Under the pieces are notes generated by a model. That model was not told the origin of the DNA. It ran no database searches and worked only from the letters and a program-made list of their open reading frames with translations. A DNA stretch of 64,000 nucleotides from Gilvibacter sediminis (GTDB lineage: Bacteria; Bacteroidota; Bacteroidia; Flavobacteriales; Flavobacteriaceae): contig NZ_JAQQTE010000004.1 in assembly GCF_028561565.1 (NCBI RefSeq), positions 1-64,000 of the forward strand, read 5' to 3'. Of this stretch, positions 8,558 through 19,417 are shown in pieces; positions within the stretch are counted from its first letter, which is position 1, and every line of letters starts with the position of its first letter. The position numbers and the translations under genes were made by a program.

Positions 8558-9421
8558 ATCTTCAATTACTATAGTTGATGTGTTTTGCTGAACAAAAGCA
8601 AAATAACCTAAGGCAAAATTATCCTCATTGTCAGTATTGTCAAAGGTCCCGTCATTATCAATGTCCGTTACGTTGATAAAATTCCCACGAACCGTAAGTG
8701 TTGGGGTCTGAAAGGGATTCACTTCATCCTCACTTTGCTCAATGATCTGATTCATATAGTTGTAAAAATCAGCGTCAGCTCCTAAAATAGAGATCGGAAC
8801 TTCGGTCCCTACTTCAAAAGGGTCGTCGTAAAAGTAAGAGAACACAAACTGTTGATCTTGGTAAAAGGTGTCTTCTGTGGCCAGATACTCTCCGAAGCCA
8901 AAATCGAATACATAATAATTGTCTTCTCCAGGGATATCCGTAAAGGTGATTTCAATCTCGGTATCGTCATCGTCAAAAACAAAACCGTCGCCTTGCTCTA
9001 ACTCATCAATTTGGGGCGCGGCGACAAAAGTGGTCTCTGCCAAATAAAACTCGTCTTCAAAATCAATCTGCAACAACCAACGATCCTCTAACAAGAGCGC
9101 AGTCTCTAAAGACTTCACATAGACGCCTGTCCCTGGCTCTTCCTCTATAAAAACTACCGCGTCGGGTAGCGGATTGTCTAAATTACTCAAGGTGATCTGT
9201 TGTAAATTTGCTGGAGGAATGGACTCAAAAAAACCATTGGTCTCACTCACTACCACGCGCATTTCTGTGATAGCCTCTGAGGTGTCTATGCGGATTAAGG
9301 CATCGATGATCAAACGGCGATCTCCGGTTGGCGTATCAATGTCAACCACATCTTCACAACTACTCAAAACGAGTAGGCCCATCAAAGGCAATAAAAAGTA
9401 TATTATTCTAAAGCGTTTCAT
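8552..9421 (-). CDS. DUF4249 lipoprotein (copy 2 of tandem pair)
   Basis: 289 residues. The signal peptide ends in a lipobox (LSSC, Cys22), followed by the DUF4249 start EDVVDIDTPTGDRRLIIDALI. The body is acidic and beta-rich, with a conserved PFQTPTLTVRGNFINVTDIDNDGTFDNTDN stretch near residue 245. DUF4249 proteins usually accompany TonB-dependent receptors and are thought to act as cell-surface partners; the ligand is unknown. The start overlaps the preceding DUF4249 gene by 4 bp. The two copies are clearly a tandem duplication. Confidence 0.9.
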   Translation of the reverse strand: MKRFRIIYFLLPLMGLLVLSSCEDVVDIDTPTGDRRLIIDALIRIDTSEAITEMRVVVSETNGFFESIPPANLQQITLSNLDNPLPDAVVFIEEEPGTGVYVKSLETALLLEDRWLLQIDFEDEFYLAETTFVAAPQIDELEQGDGFVFDDDDTEIEITFTDIPGEDNYYVFDFGFGEYLATEDTFYQDQQFVFSYFYDDPFEVGTEVPISILGADADFYNYMNQIIEQSEDEVNPFQTPTLTVRGNFINVTDIDNDGTFDNTDNEDNFALGYFAFVQQNTSTIVIEDL

Positions 9422-10287
9422 TCTATTGTCAAACTTGCTTTGTGCTCTTGGACGATGGCAAAATAGCCCAAGGCAAAATTATTTTCCATTTCGACATTGT
9501 CGAAAAACTCATCATTATCAATCTCTGTGGCGTTGATCAAATTGCCACGAACCGTAAGGGTAGGGGTTTGGAAAGGATTCAGGTCGTCCTCGCTCTGTTC
9601 CACCAACTGATTCATATAATTGTAAAAGGGTGCATCTGCACCTAAAATGCTTATGGTCAATTCATCTCCGGTCTCTACCTCGTCATCATAGAAATACGAA
9701 AAGACGAATTCTTGATCTTCATAAAAAGTATCTTCAGAGGCCAAGAAGTTTCCAAAACCAAAGTCAAAAACATAAAAATTCTCCTCTTCTGGAATATCTG
9801 TAAAACGCACTATGACCTCAGTATCGTCTTCATCAAAGAGAAATCCATCTCCTTGTTTCAATTCATCAATTTGTGGGGCCGGAACATAGGTCGCATAAGC
9901 CACATAAAATTCATTTTCAAAGTCGATCTGCAAAAAGATCTCCTCACCACTGCTCAATGCGGGAGTACTTATGTCTTGCTCATAGACACCAGGAGAGGTC
10001 TCTAACAGAATAGCGCTCAGACCGCCTTCCAAACCAGTCAAAGTGATCTGCTGTAGATCAACCGGAGGAATGCTCTCAAAGAAGCCGTTGGTTTGGCTCA
10101 CTTGAATTCTTACGTTAGTAAAGGCCGTTGTAGTATCCACACGAATCAAAGCGTCAACAATCAATCGCGGGTCCTCAGAAGGCGTGTCCACTTCTATAAC
10201 GTCCTCACAACTCCACATACTAAAGACTAAGGCAAATACTGCCAGAAATCTTAAGGAATAAGCATTTATGTGCAGTGTGCTCTGCAT
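9418..10287 (-). CDS. DUF4249 lipoprotein (copy 1 of tandem pair)
   Basis: 289 residues, the same length as its neighbour and similar along its whole length (EDVIEVDTPSEDPRLIVDALIRVDTT; ILGADAPFYNYMNQLVEQSEDDLNPF). The lipobox-like SMWSC gives Cys27 after a longer N-terminus. Its ATG overlaps the stop of the upstream TonB receptor as TAATG. It probably forms an outer-membrane uptake complex with that receptor. Confidence 0.9.
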   Translation of the reverse strand: MQSTLHINAYSLRFLAVFALVFSMWSCEDVIEVDTPSEDPRLIVDALIRVDTTTAFTNVRIQVSQTNGFFESIPPVDLQQITLTGLEGGLSAILLETSPGVYEQDISTPALSSGEEIFLQIDFENEFYVAYATYVPAPQIDELKQGDGFLFDEDDTEVIVRFTDIPEEENFYVFDFGFGNFLASEDTFYEDQEFVFSYFYDDEVETGDELTISILGADAPFYNYMNQLVEQSEDDLNPFQTPTLTVRGNLINATEIDNDEFFDNVEMENNFALGYFAIVQEHKASLTIE

Positions 10288-12650
10288 TAAAATTTAAAAT
10301 TATAGGTTACCGCTGGGATGATTCCAAAAATGGAAGTCCTGACCGCTTCATTTACGCCAGTATCTTGATTGCGTCTAAAATTGATTGCCGCAGCGTTTCT
10401 TCTATTGTAAAGATTGTAGATGCTAAAGACCCATTCTCCCTGCCATTTACGGCCAGCCTTCTGTTTAGGCTTCAAAGTGGCAGACACATCTATGCGGTGA
10501 AAATCTGGCAAGCGTTCTTGGTTTCTCAAGCCGTAATAAGGAATGACCAAACCTTGGAACTCAAATTGTCCAATAGGATAGTTGGTCGGTTGTCCGGTCT
10601 GATAGATGAAATTGGTATTAAAACTCCATTTGTCATTGAGTTCATAATTCGCATAGAGCGAAATATCGTGTCGTTTATCATAAGGAGTGGCGTACCATTC
10701 TCCAGAATTGATCCCGATCTCATTTTCATTTCTCGGCGGCGTGCGTTGTTCTGATTTGGACCAAGTATAGGCCAACCAACCCGTGAGTTTACCTTCATTC
10801 TTTCTAAAGAGAAATTCAGCTCCATAGGCTCTGGCTTCTCCATTGAGGATCACTTGTTCAATGGCATCGTTAGCAATGAGTTCTGCTCCGTCTATATAAT
10901 CGATTCGATTTTGAATGTCTTTATAAAATCCTTCAACCTCTAGGGAATAGTCTCCATCTTTTATGTTCTTAAAGAATCCGATCGCGTATTGGTCCAACAG
11001 TTGTGGTTCCACAAAGGGTCCAGAAGGAGTCCAAACGTCCAAAGGTGTAGGCGAACTCGTATTGGATAATAAATGTAAATACTGCGCCAAGCGTGTATAA
11101 CTGGCCTTTACAGAGGTGTTGTCATCAAAGACATAGGCCATAGAGACACGGGGTTCAAAATTCGTGAAGCTGGCCAATTGGTCGCTGCGTGATGAAGCTA
11201 CGGTTTCAATGGGTTCTGCTTCTCTGTATACTAAAAGGAAAGGATCAAACTCTACAGGGTTGTTGTCTGCGTATACGTTGATCTCATCTTGTCCAAAACG
11301 AATAAAGTGACTCAAGCGCAAACCGTATTGCATGCTCAGTCGGTCTGTGATATCGTGTTCTACGTCAATATAAGCAGCAAACTCATTGGCGTATTTTTTA
11401 ATAAGCTGATCCTCTACAATTCCCGAGTCTGGATTGTTGGGTCTGATCTTTCCTGGATTGAATACGTAGTAGATATTATTCAAGCCGTAGTTCAGCTGAA
11501 ATTTGTCATTCAGATAATGCTTCAAATCGTACTTTACGTTGAAGTTCTGTATTCCGGAATCCCACTCAAAACCGACGAAATCCAGTTCCAATCCGTAGAA
11601 ATAATCCGAATAGATCAACGACAGGTTAGAGAAGAGCTTGTCTGAGAATATATGGTTCCATCTAAAGTTCACCACTGCGTTTCCGTAAGTGTTTACAAAA
11701 CTCTCGTTCACACTAAAGAGGTCACGCCCAAAGTAACCCGAAAGAAAAACATTGTTGCGTTCGTTAATGCGGTAATTGAGTTTGGTATTTACATCGTAGA
11801 AGTAGGCTCGGTTCTCAATATCAAAAAGCGGTAAAAATAAATGGGCGTAAGACCCGCGTCCTCCAAAGAGAAAAGCACCGCGGTCTTTTTCCAAAGGCCC
11901 TTCTAAAAGCAAGCGACTCGTTACGGCTCCAATACCTCCGTTGGCTTTAAATTCTTGGCTGTTCCCTTCTTTTTGAAAGATCTCTAAGACCGAGGAGACA
12001 CGCCCACCGTATCGTGCAGGGATTCCTCCTTTGTAGAGTTTAACGTCCTTTATGGCATCCGGATTAAAGACCGAGAAGAATCCAAACAAGTGGGAAGAAT
12101 TGAAGATCGTTGCCTCATCCAGTAAGATCAGGTTTTGATCCACAGCACCTCCGCGTACATTAAAACCAGAGGCGGCTTCACCAGCATTGGTTACTCCGGG
12201 CAAGAGTAGAATGGAGCGAATCACATCAGCCTCTCCCAAAACCGCAGGAATGCTTTTGATCGTAGCCACTTTCACTGTATTGACGCTCATTTGTGGCTTA
12301 CGAATATCCAGACGATCGTTATCGGCTGTGATCACTACCTCTTCCAAACTCTCTAAATTCTCTTCCAAGCGATAGTCGTTGCGCAGGTTGCTGCTCAAAT
12401 TGATCGTCTCAGTTATGTCTGAAAATCCAAGGTAACTCACCGTGACCTCATAAGTGCCTTCTGGAATTGTAATGGAATAAAAGCCGTATTCGTTGGTGGT
12501 GGTGCCTGTACTTAATTCTGGAATCAAAATGCTTACTCCGATGAGGCTTTCACCTGAAGCTTTTTCCAGAACCGTACCACTGAGGGTGTATTTTTGTTGC
12601 CCTAACGCGATTGCGGGGAGAAGCAACAAAAGCAGTAGTAGTTTTTTCAA
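10287..12650 (-). CDS. TonB-dependent outer-membrane receptor
   Basis: 787 residues. A signal peptide (to AIALG) is followed by a carboxypeptidase-regulatory-like beta domain (about 20-105, YTLSGTVLEKASGESLIGVSI), a plug (about 115-225, SIPAVLGEADVIRSILLLPGV and GFNVRGGAVDQNLILLDEA) and a beta-barrel ending in an aromatic residue (YNFKF). It imports a substrate across the outer membrane using TonB energy, together with the two DUF4249 lipoproteins behind it. No SusD homologue is present, so it is not a classic glycan locus. The start is TTG 12650, which reads directly into MKKLLLLLLLLP. Confidence 0.92.
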   Translation of the reverse strand: MKKLLLLLLLLPAIALGQQKYTLSGTVLEKASGESLIGVSILIPELSTGTTTNEYGFYSITIPEGTYEVTVSYLGFSDITETINLSSNLRNDYRLEENLESLEEVVITADNDRLDIRKPQMSVNTVKVATIKSIPAVLGEADVIRSILLLPGVTNAGEAASGFNVRGGAVDQNLILLDEATIFNSSHLFGFFSVFNPDAIKDVKLYKGGIPARYGGRVSSVLEIFQKEGNSQEFKANGGIGAVTSRLLLEGPLEKDRGAFLFGGRGSYAHLFLPLFDIENRAYFYDVNTKLNYRINERNNVFLSGYFGRDLFSVNESFVNTYGNAVVNFRWNHIFSDKLFSNLSLIYSDYFYGLELDFVGFEWDSGIQNFNVKYDLKHYLNDKFQLNYGLNNIYYVFNPGKIRPNNPDSGIVEDQLIKKYANEFAAYIDVEHDITDRLSMQYGLRLSHFIRFGQDEINVYADNNPVEFDPFLLVYREAEPIETVASSRSDQLASFTNFEPRVSMAYVFDDNTSVKASYTRLAQYLHLLSNTSSPTPLDVWTPSGPFVEPQLLDQYAIGFFKNIKDGDYSLEVEGFYKDIQNRIDYIDGAELIANDAIEQVILNGEARAYGAEFLFRKNEGKLTGWLAYTWSKSEQRTPPRNENEIGINSGEWYATPYDKRHDISLYANYELNDKWSFNTNFIYQTGQPTNYPIGQFEFQGLVIPYYGLRNQERLPDFHRIDVSATLKPKQKAGRKWQGEWVFSIYNLYNRRNAAAINFRRNQDTGVNEAVRTSIFGIIPAVTYNFKF

Positions 12651-12673
12651 TGTAAACTTTTTAATAAAGTTAA

Positions 12674-12702
12674 CAAAAAAGCCCCGCTAGAAGCGAGGCT
12701 TA
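12674..12702 (-). terminator. icd terminator
   Basis: On the minus strand the stem AAGCCTCGCTTCTAGCGGGGCTT is followed by a T-run. It lies just past the icd stop and ahead of the TonB receptor gene. Confidence 0.85.
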
Positions 12703-12722
12703 AGTAAACTTTAGCATTTCCC

Positions 12723-15008
<2,286 letters not shown>

Positions 15009-15114
15009 TCAGGCAGGGCAGAATCACCGCAATATCGCTATAGCACTGGCGTTCAGAAATTTTGTCAATTTGATAAAATTAGGGGGGCAAAATTGTGAAT
15101 TTCCCAATTGTAGG

Positions 15115-15164
15115 TAAAAAACAAAAGCCATATCAGTGCACAAAGTACTATGATATGGCTTTTT
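15115..15164 (-). terminator. terminator of the structured RNA
   Basis: Arms AAAAGCCATATCA and TGATATGGCTTTT form a 13-bp stem around a 16-nt loop. On the minus strand GTTTTTT follows. No plus-strand gene ends here, so the hairpin serves the minus-strand RNA candidate. Confidence 0.85.
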
Positions 15165-15606
15165 AATGAAGCTCGGCGTTACCGGTTTTGCCTTGCGGCG
15201 CTGTAAGCAATTCTATTAATAAACTACTCCCGTGCTCGGCCTCATCGAATACGGGTCGCTTCAATTATTTCCTCGAAAGGTTTTCCTTGCTAGGAGCCGT
15301 ATCCAATCGGATCTTAGATTCTAAACACTTCCTGTTTCCAGGTTTTGTTTGCAAGTCGGGTTCCCGTTGCCGAGTTCCTGTCTCCTGAGTCTTTCACTGT
15401 TGCCAGTTAGTCCACCCATTCGATTGCCAGCGTTGCCACTGGACGTACTTGAAACATTTGACTTTGTTTCCAAAGTCTTTGTCCTATGACAAACCCTATT
15501 GCTAGGGCTGTGCTTCAAACAAATCTTTCACCGTTATATAAAGAACGTTACTTTACTGGAAATTACTTTTTAGTTTAGTGTTAGCTATCCTGATGTGTAA
15601 TTTCTT
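15115..15606 (-). ncRNA. large structured non-coding RNA candidate, class unknown
   Basis: About 490 nt between rplS and icd with its own promoter and terminator and no credible ORF. On the minus strand it holds seven hairpins closed by GNRA loops: 15494-15507 (GCAA), 15460-15477 (GAAA, 7-bp stem), 15427-15442 (GCAA, 6-bp stem), 15396-15407 (GCAA), 15363-15374 (GCAA), 15331-15342 (GAAA) and 15190-15199 (GCAA). There is also a UUCG hairpin at 15271-15280, stems at 15478-15493 and 15284-15295, and a CCCGT/ACGGG helix joining 15251-15255 with 15229-15233. The 5' end carries GAAATTAC, complementary to a downstream GTAATTTC. On the plus strand these loops become UUGC/UUUC, so the minus strand is the RNA strand. 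I find no RNase P signature (GAGGAAAGTCC), no tmRNA tag or tRNA-like end, and no SRP Alu-like fold. Function unknown. Confidence 0.75.
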
Positions 15607-15610
15607 GAAT

Positions 15611-15640
15611 CAAATATAGAGACCCCATTTTAAAATCCAA
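15611..15640 (-). promoter_or_regulatory. consensus promoter of the structured RNA
   Basis: On the minus strand TTG (15638-15640) is followed by 19 bp and TATATTTG (15611-15618), an exact Bacteroidota -33/-7 promoter. Transcription should start near 15604-15606. Confidence 0.8.
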
Positions 15641-15700
15641 GAAATTTAGGGTTCTTAATATCAACAGTTTACGAACCGCACTTATTAACTTTTGTTAATA

Positions 15701-15733
15701 AAGAAGGGCGACCCTTTTGGAGTCGCCCTTGGA
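15701..15733 (-). terminator. rplS terminator
   Basis: On the minus strand the stem AAGGGCGAC/GTCGCCCTT is followed by CTTTATT. It lies 20 nt past the rplS stop and separates rplS from the RNA promoter. Confidence 0.8.
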
Positions 15734-15753
15734 ATGGATTGGCTGGATTAGCC

Positions 15754-16104
15754 TTACATTCTTCTTTCCTTGATACGTGCTTTCTTACCTGTAAGCTCAC
15801 GGAAGTAGTAGATACGCTTTCTACGTACGCTACCTCTGCGATTCACTTCAATCTTCTGAAGTGCAGGCATGTTCACTGGAAAAATTCTTTCTACACCAAC
15901 AGTTCCAGACATTTTTCTAATGGTAAAGGTCTGAGAAGTCCCTGTACCTTTTAGTTGAATTACAACGCCTTTAAAAAACTGGGTACGTGTTTTTTCACCT
16001 TCGCGAATTTCGTAGTATGCAGTGATCGTGTCTCCTGCACTGAATTCTGGGAATTCCTTTCTTGTTACGAACTCGTCTTGTACAAATTTGATTAAAGATT
16101 CCAT
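15754..16104 (-). CDS. rplS: 50S ribosomal protein L19
   Basis: 116 residues, the normal L19 length. Typical blocks are FPEFSAGDTITAYYEIREGEKTRTQ, FRKM-type RKMSGTVGVERIFPVN, and the basic end RRGSVRRKRIYYFRELTGKKARIKERR. L19 sits at the 30S-50S interface. It has a consensus promoter and a roughly 65-nt leader with hairpins. trmD lies upstream on the same strand but is separated by that promoter. Confidence 0.97.
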   Translation of the reverse strand: MESLIKFVQDEFVTRKEFPEFSAGDTITAYYEIREGEKTRTQFFKGVVIQLKGTGTSQTFTIRKMSGTVGVERIFPVNMPALQKIEVNRRGSVRRKRIYYFRELTGKKARIKERRM

Positions 16105-16172
16105 ATTGATTATCTAAATCATTAGTTCAGAACAACATTCACGTGTCTCGTCAGAGGTTGGGCCGAAATCGG
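16105..16172 (-). promoter_or_regulatory. rplS 5' leader, possible L19 autoregulatory element
   Basis: Between the predicted start site and ATG 16104 lie about 65 nt with a GCCG/CGGC hairpin at the very 5' end, a small CTC/GAG hairpin and further pairing potential. A flavobacterial L19 leader class has been described, as I recall. Assignment to it is inference, since I cannot compare against the covariance model. Confidence 0.4.
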
Positions 16173-16175
16173 CTG

Positions 16176-16205
16176 CAAAAATAAGGATTTTATTTATTGA
16201 TGCAA
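16176..16205 (-). promoter_or_regulatory. rplS promoter
   Basis: On the minus strand TTG (16203-16205), 19 bp, TATTTTTG (16176-16183): an exact Bacteroidota -33/-7 promoter. The -33 element lies next to the trmD stop codon. Confidence 0.8.
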
Positions 16206-16216
16206 TTTATTCTGAC

Positions 16217-16912
16217 TTAATTTTCTTCAGAATCAGAAGATAAAAGATCCGGTCTGCGGTCTGCGGTACGCTCGTGCGCCTGCTGTTCACGCCACTGTTC
16301 GATCTTTTGGGTATGACCGCTGAGTAAGATCTCAGGCACTTTTAAGCCTTTGTAGTCTGCAGGACGTGTATACACCGGTGGAGCCAATAGATCGTCTTGA
16401 AACGAATCTGTCAAGGCGCTGGTCTCATCGTTTAAAACACCAGGTAACAAACGTATAATAGCATCACTGAGAACGGCCGCTCCCAGTTCTCCTCCGCTTA
16501 AAACATAATCTCCAATAGAGATCTCCTTAGTGATGAATTGATCACGCACGCGTTGATCCACCCCTTTATAATGCCCACAAAGCATCATGAGGTTCTTTTT
16601 TAGGGAAAGCGAATTGGCTATGCCTTGGTTCAGTGTTTCTCCGTCGGGAGTCAAATAAATGATCTCGTCGTAGTCGCGCTCTTGCTTGAGTTTAGAGATA
16701 CACTTGTCGATAGGTTCTATCATCATGACCATACCTGCGCCTCCTCCAAATTGGTAATCGTCTATTTGACGGTATTTGTTAGTAGCGTAGTCTCTCAAAT
16801 TGTGAAAATGAACTTCTACCAAGCCTTTTTCTGTGGCTCTCTTTAAGATCGAGGCTTCAAAGGGACTCTTGATGAGTTCTGGTAAAACGGTTATGATATC
16901 AATGCGCATCAT
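16217..16912 (-). CDS. trmD: tRNA (guanine-N1)-methyltransferase TrmD
   Basis: 231 residues. TrmD methylates G37 of tRNAs with SAM, using a trefoil-knot (SPOUT) fold as a dimer. Conserved blocks are [60 protein letters not shown] and [18 protein letters not shown]. The gene starts 1 nt after the TPR gene stops, so the two form one transcript. An alternative ATG lies one codon further in. Confidence 0.96.
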   Translation of the reverse strand: MMRIDIITVLPELIKSPFEASILKRATEKGLVEVHFHNLRDYATNKYRQIDDYQFGGGAGMVMMIEPIDKCISKLKQERDYDEIIYLTPDGETLNQGIANSLSLKKNLMMLCGHYKGVDQRVRDQFITKEISIGDYVLSGGELGAAVLSDAIIRLLPGVLNDETSALTDSFQDDLLAPPVYTRPADYKGLKVPEILLSGHTQKIEQWREQQAHERTADRRPDLLSSDSEEN

Positions 16913-17404
16913 TTACAGATCGAGCTTCATTTTACAGCGTTCAATAGAATTTTTAGTACGATTCAAAACATCGTTAGAAAGGGTCAACTGCGCCGCCATC
17001 TTATAATGATCAATCGCCTTAGTGATCTCTCCTTGCTGCTCATACATGATTCCATACTCATTATATATGGTCGCTTTGGTGATGCCAGGAATATTCATCG
17101 CAGTGTCCAAAAGTTCTTTGAGTTCATCAAATTTTCCAAGGGTAGAAAGGCAAACAGCGTAGTTGTAGTAGACGCTGGGATACATGGGACTCTTTTCTAA
17201 GGCGAGCTTATATAAGGTTTCACCTTTCTCGTAATCCTTGAATTTGACTTCATATAGATAGCCTAAATGGTTATAGGCCTTGCCAAAATCTGGATCAATG
17301 TCAATGATCTTTTCCAGTTTGTTGGAGGCAGCCTCGTACTGGCCATTTTTAATGTCCATATTGGCCTGATCCAGCAACTCTTCCAATCGAGTCAAATGAT
17401 CCAT
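16913..17404 (-). CDS. tetratricopeptide repeat protein
   Basis: 163 residues of about four TPR units (for instance GQYEAASNKLEKIIDIDPDFGKAYNHLGYLYEV at about 21-53 and GEITKAIDHYKMAAQLT near 130). No signal peptide. TPRs mediate protein-protein contacts; the partner is unknown. Its stop abuts trmD. Confidence 0.8.
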   Translation of the reverse strand: MDHLTRLEELLDQANMDIKNGQYEAASNKLEKIIDIDPDFGKAYNHLGYLYEVKFKDYEKGETLYKLALEKSPMYPSVYYNYAVCLSTLGKFDELKELLDTAMNIPGITKATIYNEYGIMYEQQGEITKAIDHYKMAAQLTLSNDVLNRTKNSIERCKMKLDL

Positions 17405-17443
17405 AGCTTTAGAATTTGGGGTAAAAGTACAACAATCCTCGCA

Positions 17444-17881
17444 TTAAACCTCCCAGTAGTAGTGCAGTGCAGGGTCATGGGTCCAACCGTTTTTCTCATA
17501 GAGTTTTTGCGCAGGATTGTCTGCGTCAGTCTCCAAAACCAAGCCTCTGGCGCTATGTTCTTTTGCAAATGATTTGGCTTGTTCCAATAGCGCTGTACCT
17601 GCTTGTTTCCCTCGGGCCTCGGGGGTGACAAAGAGATCGTTCAAGATATAGACCCGCTTCATAGCAACAGAGCTAAAACTCGGATACAGCTGGGTAAATC
17701 CAACAGCATTGCCGGCTTCATCTTTGGCCAAAAAGATCACGCTGTCTTGTTTTTCAAAGCGCTCATTTAAAAACGTCTGAGCAGCAGTGGTGTCTGATTT
17801 TTGCTTGTAAAAGACGCGATAGGCATTGAACAAGGGTGTCAGGGCTTCTAAATGTTCGCGAGTTGCTCTTTGGATCTGCAT
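17444..17881 (-). CDS. GNAT family N-acetyltransferase
   Basis: 145 residues from ATG 17881. The upstream in-frame TTG at 17902 would add seven residues and lies in an inverted repeat. The GNAT core is visible: FLAKDEAGNAVGFTQLYP, VYILNDLFVTPEARGKQAGTALLEQA (acetyl-CoA loop RGKQAGTAL), LETDADNPAQKLYEKNGW. The substrate is not predictable from sequence. Confidence 0.85.
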   Translation of the reverse strand: MQIQRATREHLEALTPLFNAYRVFYKQKSDTTAAQTFLNERFEKQDSVIFLAKDEAGNAVGFTQLYPSFSSVAMKRVYILNDLFVTPEARGKQAGTALLEQAKSFAKEHSARGLVLETDADNPAQKLYEKNGWTHDPALHYYWEV

Positions 17882-17894
17882 AGCTTTCAATTTG

Positions 17895-17952
17895 AATTCC
17901 AATTTAGAGAAACCATTTGGAATTTATACCTTTAGTCAAACACTAATTCCAA
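17895..17952. promoter_or_regulatory. inverted and repeated AATTCCAA sites in a divergent promoter region
   Basis: AATTCCAA at 17895-17902 is mirrored by TTGGAATT at 17917-17924 and repeated at 17945-17952, just ahead of ATG 17957. They fill the gap between the divergent GNAT and oxidoreductase genes and may be an operator. Confidence 0.35.
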
Positions 17953-17956
17953 CCCT

Positions 17957-19369
17957 ATGAAACGCCGAAGCTTCATCAAAAAGACCGCTGCTGCATCTGC
18001 AGCCTTTACCATAGTACCCAGTTTTGTTTTGGGTAAAACTCATGTGCCTCCTAGTGATACCTTATATCTAGCAGGAATTGGAGTGGGTGGTCGCGGTGGA
18101 GGTGTGGTACGCGAACTCGGGGAGACTGGAAAGGTAAAATTTGTGGCTCTTTGTGATGTCGATGATCTTAGAGCAGATGCGAGCTATAAAGCACATCCCA
18201 ATGCGAAGCGCTATCGGGATTACCGCAAGGTATATGACAATCACTTAAACGAGATCGATGGCTTTATGGTAGGGACACCTGACCATACGCACGCTTGTAT
18301 TTCCTTGCCTTTTATGCAAGCCAAAAAGCACGCTTATGTGGAGAAGCCTTTGACCCACAATATTCGGGAGGCGCGTATGATGGCTGAGGTAGCCGCGGCT
18401 CAAGGAATAGTAACTCAAATGGGTAATCAAGGTGCTTCTGGAGACGGTATACGTTTGGCGCAAGAGATGATTGATGCCGGACTCATTGGTGAGGTTCAAA
18501 AAGTCGATTGTTGGACCAATAGGCCCGTATGGCCTCAAGGGTTCAAACGTTTCGCAGAGCCTCAAGCAATTCCCAGTACCTTTGATTGGAACCTTTGGTT
18601 AGGGCCTGCAGCCATGCGTCCGTATAATGAAGGTTATCATCCGTTCAAATGGCGCGGGTTCTGGGACTTTGGAACCGGAGCAATGGGCGATATGGGCTGC
18701 CACATCATGGAGACTCCTTTCAAAACATTGGATTTAAGATTCCCCTATGAAGCAGAAGCCAGCTGTACCACTGTTTGGATCGATGATTTTGTAGAGGCCG
18801 ATTACCCTGCGGCTTGCCCGCCCTCTTCCGTAGTGCGTTTGCGTTTTAAGACGGAGAAGCACGGTGATATAGGTTTGAACTGGTACGACGGTGGGATTAT
18901 GCCAGATCTACCGCCAGAACTCGGTGATGGAGAACTGCCTGGTGATACTGGGGGTGGAAGTATTTTTCACGGGACCGAAGGTATTATGGTCACTGGAACC
19001 TATTCGGCCAATCCACGATTGTTGCCTAGTGAGCGCATGAAAGACTTCACGCCTCCACCGCAAACCATCAAACGCGTAACCACAGGGCACGCGGGAGAAT
19101 GGGTAGAGGCTTGCCTCAATGGAGGAACGACCTCCTCACCATTTTCTTATGGTGGACCTTTGACAGAAGCCGTACTGATGGGGAACCTCGCCATTAAAGC
19201 CTTCCAATACAAGCAACTCAAGGACGGAAAGAAAGTTGGAGATTGGGCGCCCTACAACTATCCAGGTCGCAAAACCATCCTCTGGGATGGAGAAGCCATG
19301 AAAGTGACCAACTACGACAAGGCCAACGAATGGGTCCGCAGAAACTATCGCGAAGGTTTTGAAATCTAA
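17957..19369 (+). CDS. Tat-exported Gfo/Idh/MocA family oxidoreductase
   Basis: 470 residues. The N-terminus MKRRSFIKKTAAASAAF is a twin-arginine signal, so the folded protein with bound nucleotide should reach the periplasm. The Rossmann part is GIGVGGRGGGVVRELGETGKVKFVALCDVD (about 41-70), with GTPDHTHACISLPFMQAKKHAYVEKPLTHN supplying the conserved EKP motif. The C-terminal half (GFWDFGTGAMGDMGCHIMETPFKTL) is the long type common in Bacteroidota and Planctomycetota. The sugar or polyol substrate is unknown. It stands alone. Confidence 0.88.
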   Translation: MKRRSFIKKTAAASAAFTIVPSFVLGKTHVPPSDTLYLAGIGVGGRGGGVVRELGETGKVKFVALCDVDDLRADASYKAHPNAKRYRDYRKVYDNHLNEIDGFMVGTPDHTHACISLPFMQAKKHAYVEKPLTHNIREARMMAEVAAAQGIVTQMGNQGASGDGIRLAQEMIDAGLIGEVQKVDCWTNRPVWPQGFKRFAEPQAIPSTFDWNLWLGPAAMRPYNEGYHPFKWRGFWDFGTGAMGDMGCHIMETPFKTLDLRFPYEAEASCTTVWIDDFVEADYPAACPPSSVVRLRFKTEKHGDIGLNWYDGGIMPDLPPELGDGELPGDTGGGSIFHGTEGIMVTGTYSANPRLLPSERMKDFTPPPQTIKRVTTGHAGEWVEACLNGGTTSSPFSYGGPLTEAVLMGNLAIKAFQYKQLKDGKKVGDWAPYNYPGRKTILWDGEAMKVTNYDKANEWVRRNYREGFEI

Positions 19370-19400
19370 AAACCCCAACCAAAAGGCCAGGGTTTATAGT
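19370..19400. terminator. weak bidirectional terminator
   Basis: AAACCCC and GGGTTT arms flank a short loop between the convergent oxidoreductase and gap genes, with A/T runs on both sides. The stem is imperfect. Confidence 0.45.
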
Positions 19401-19417
19401 TTCAGTGTTAAAGACTA

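Noticed and set aside
15115-15606. RNase P RNA or tmRNA in the rplS-icd gap
   Set aside because: No GAGGAAAGTCC/P4 signature, no tRNA-like ends and no tag reading frame. The only partial resemblance is a short GAGGAAA run in the UUCG hairpin region.
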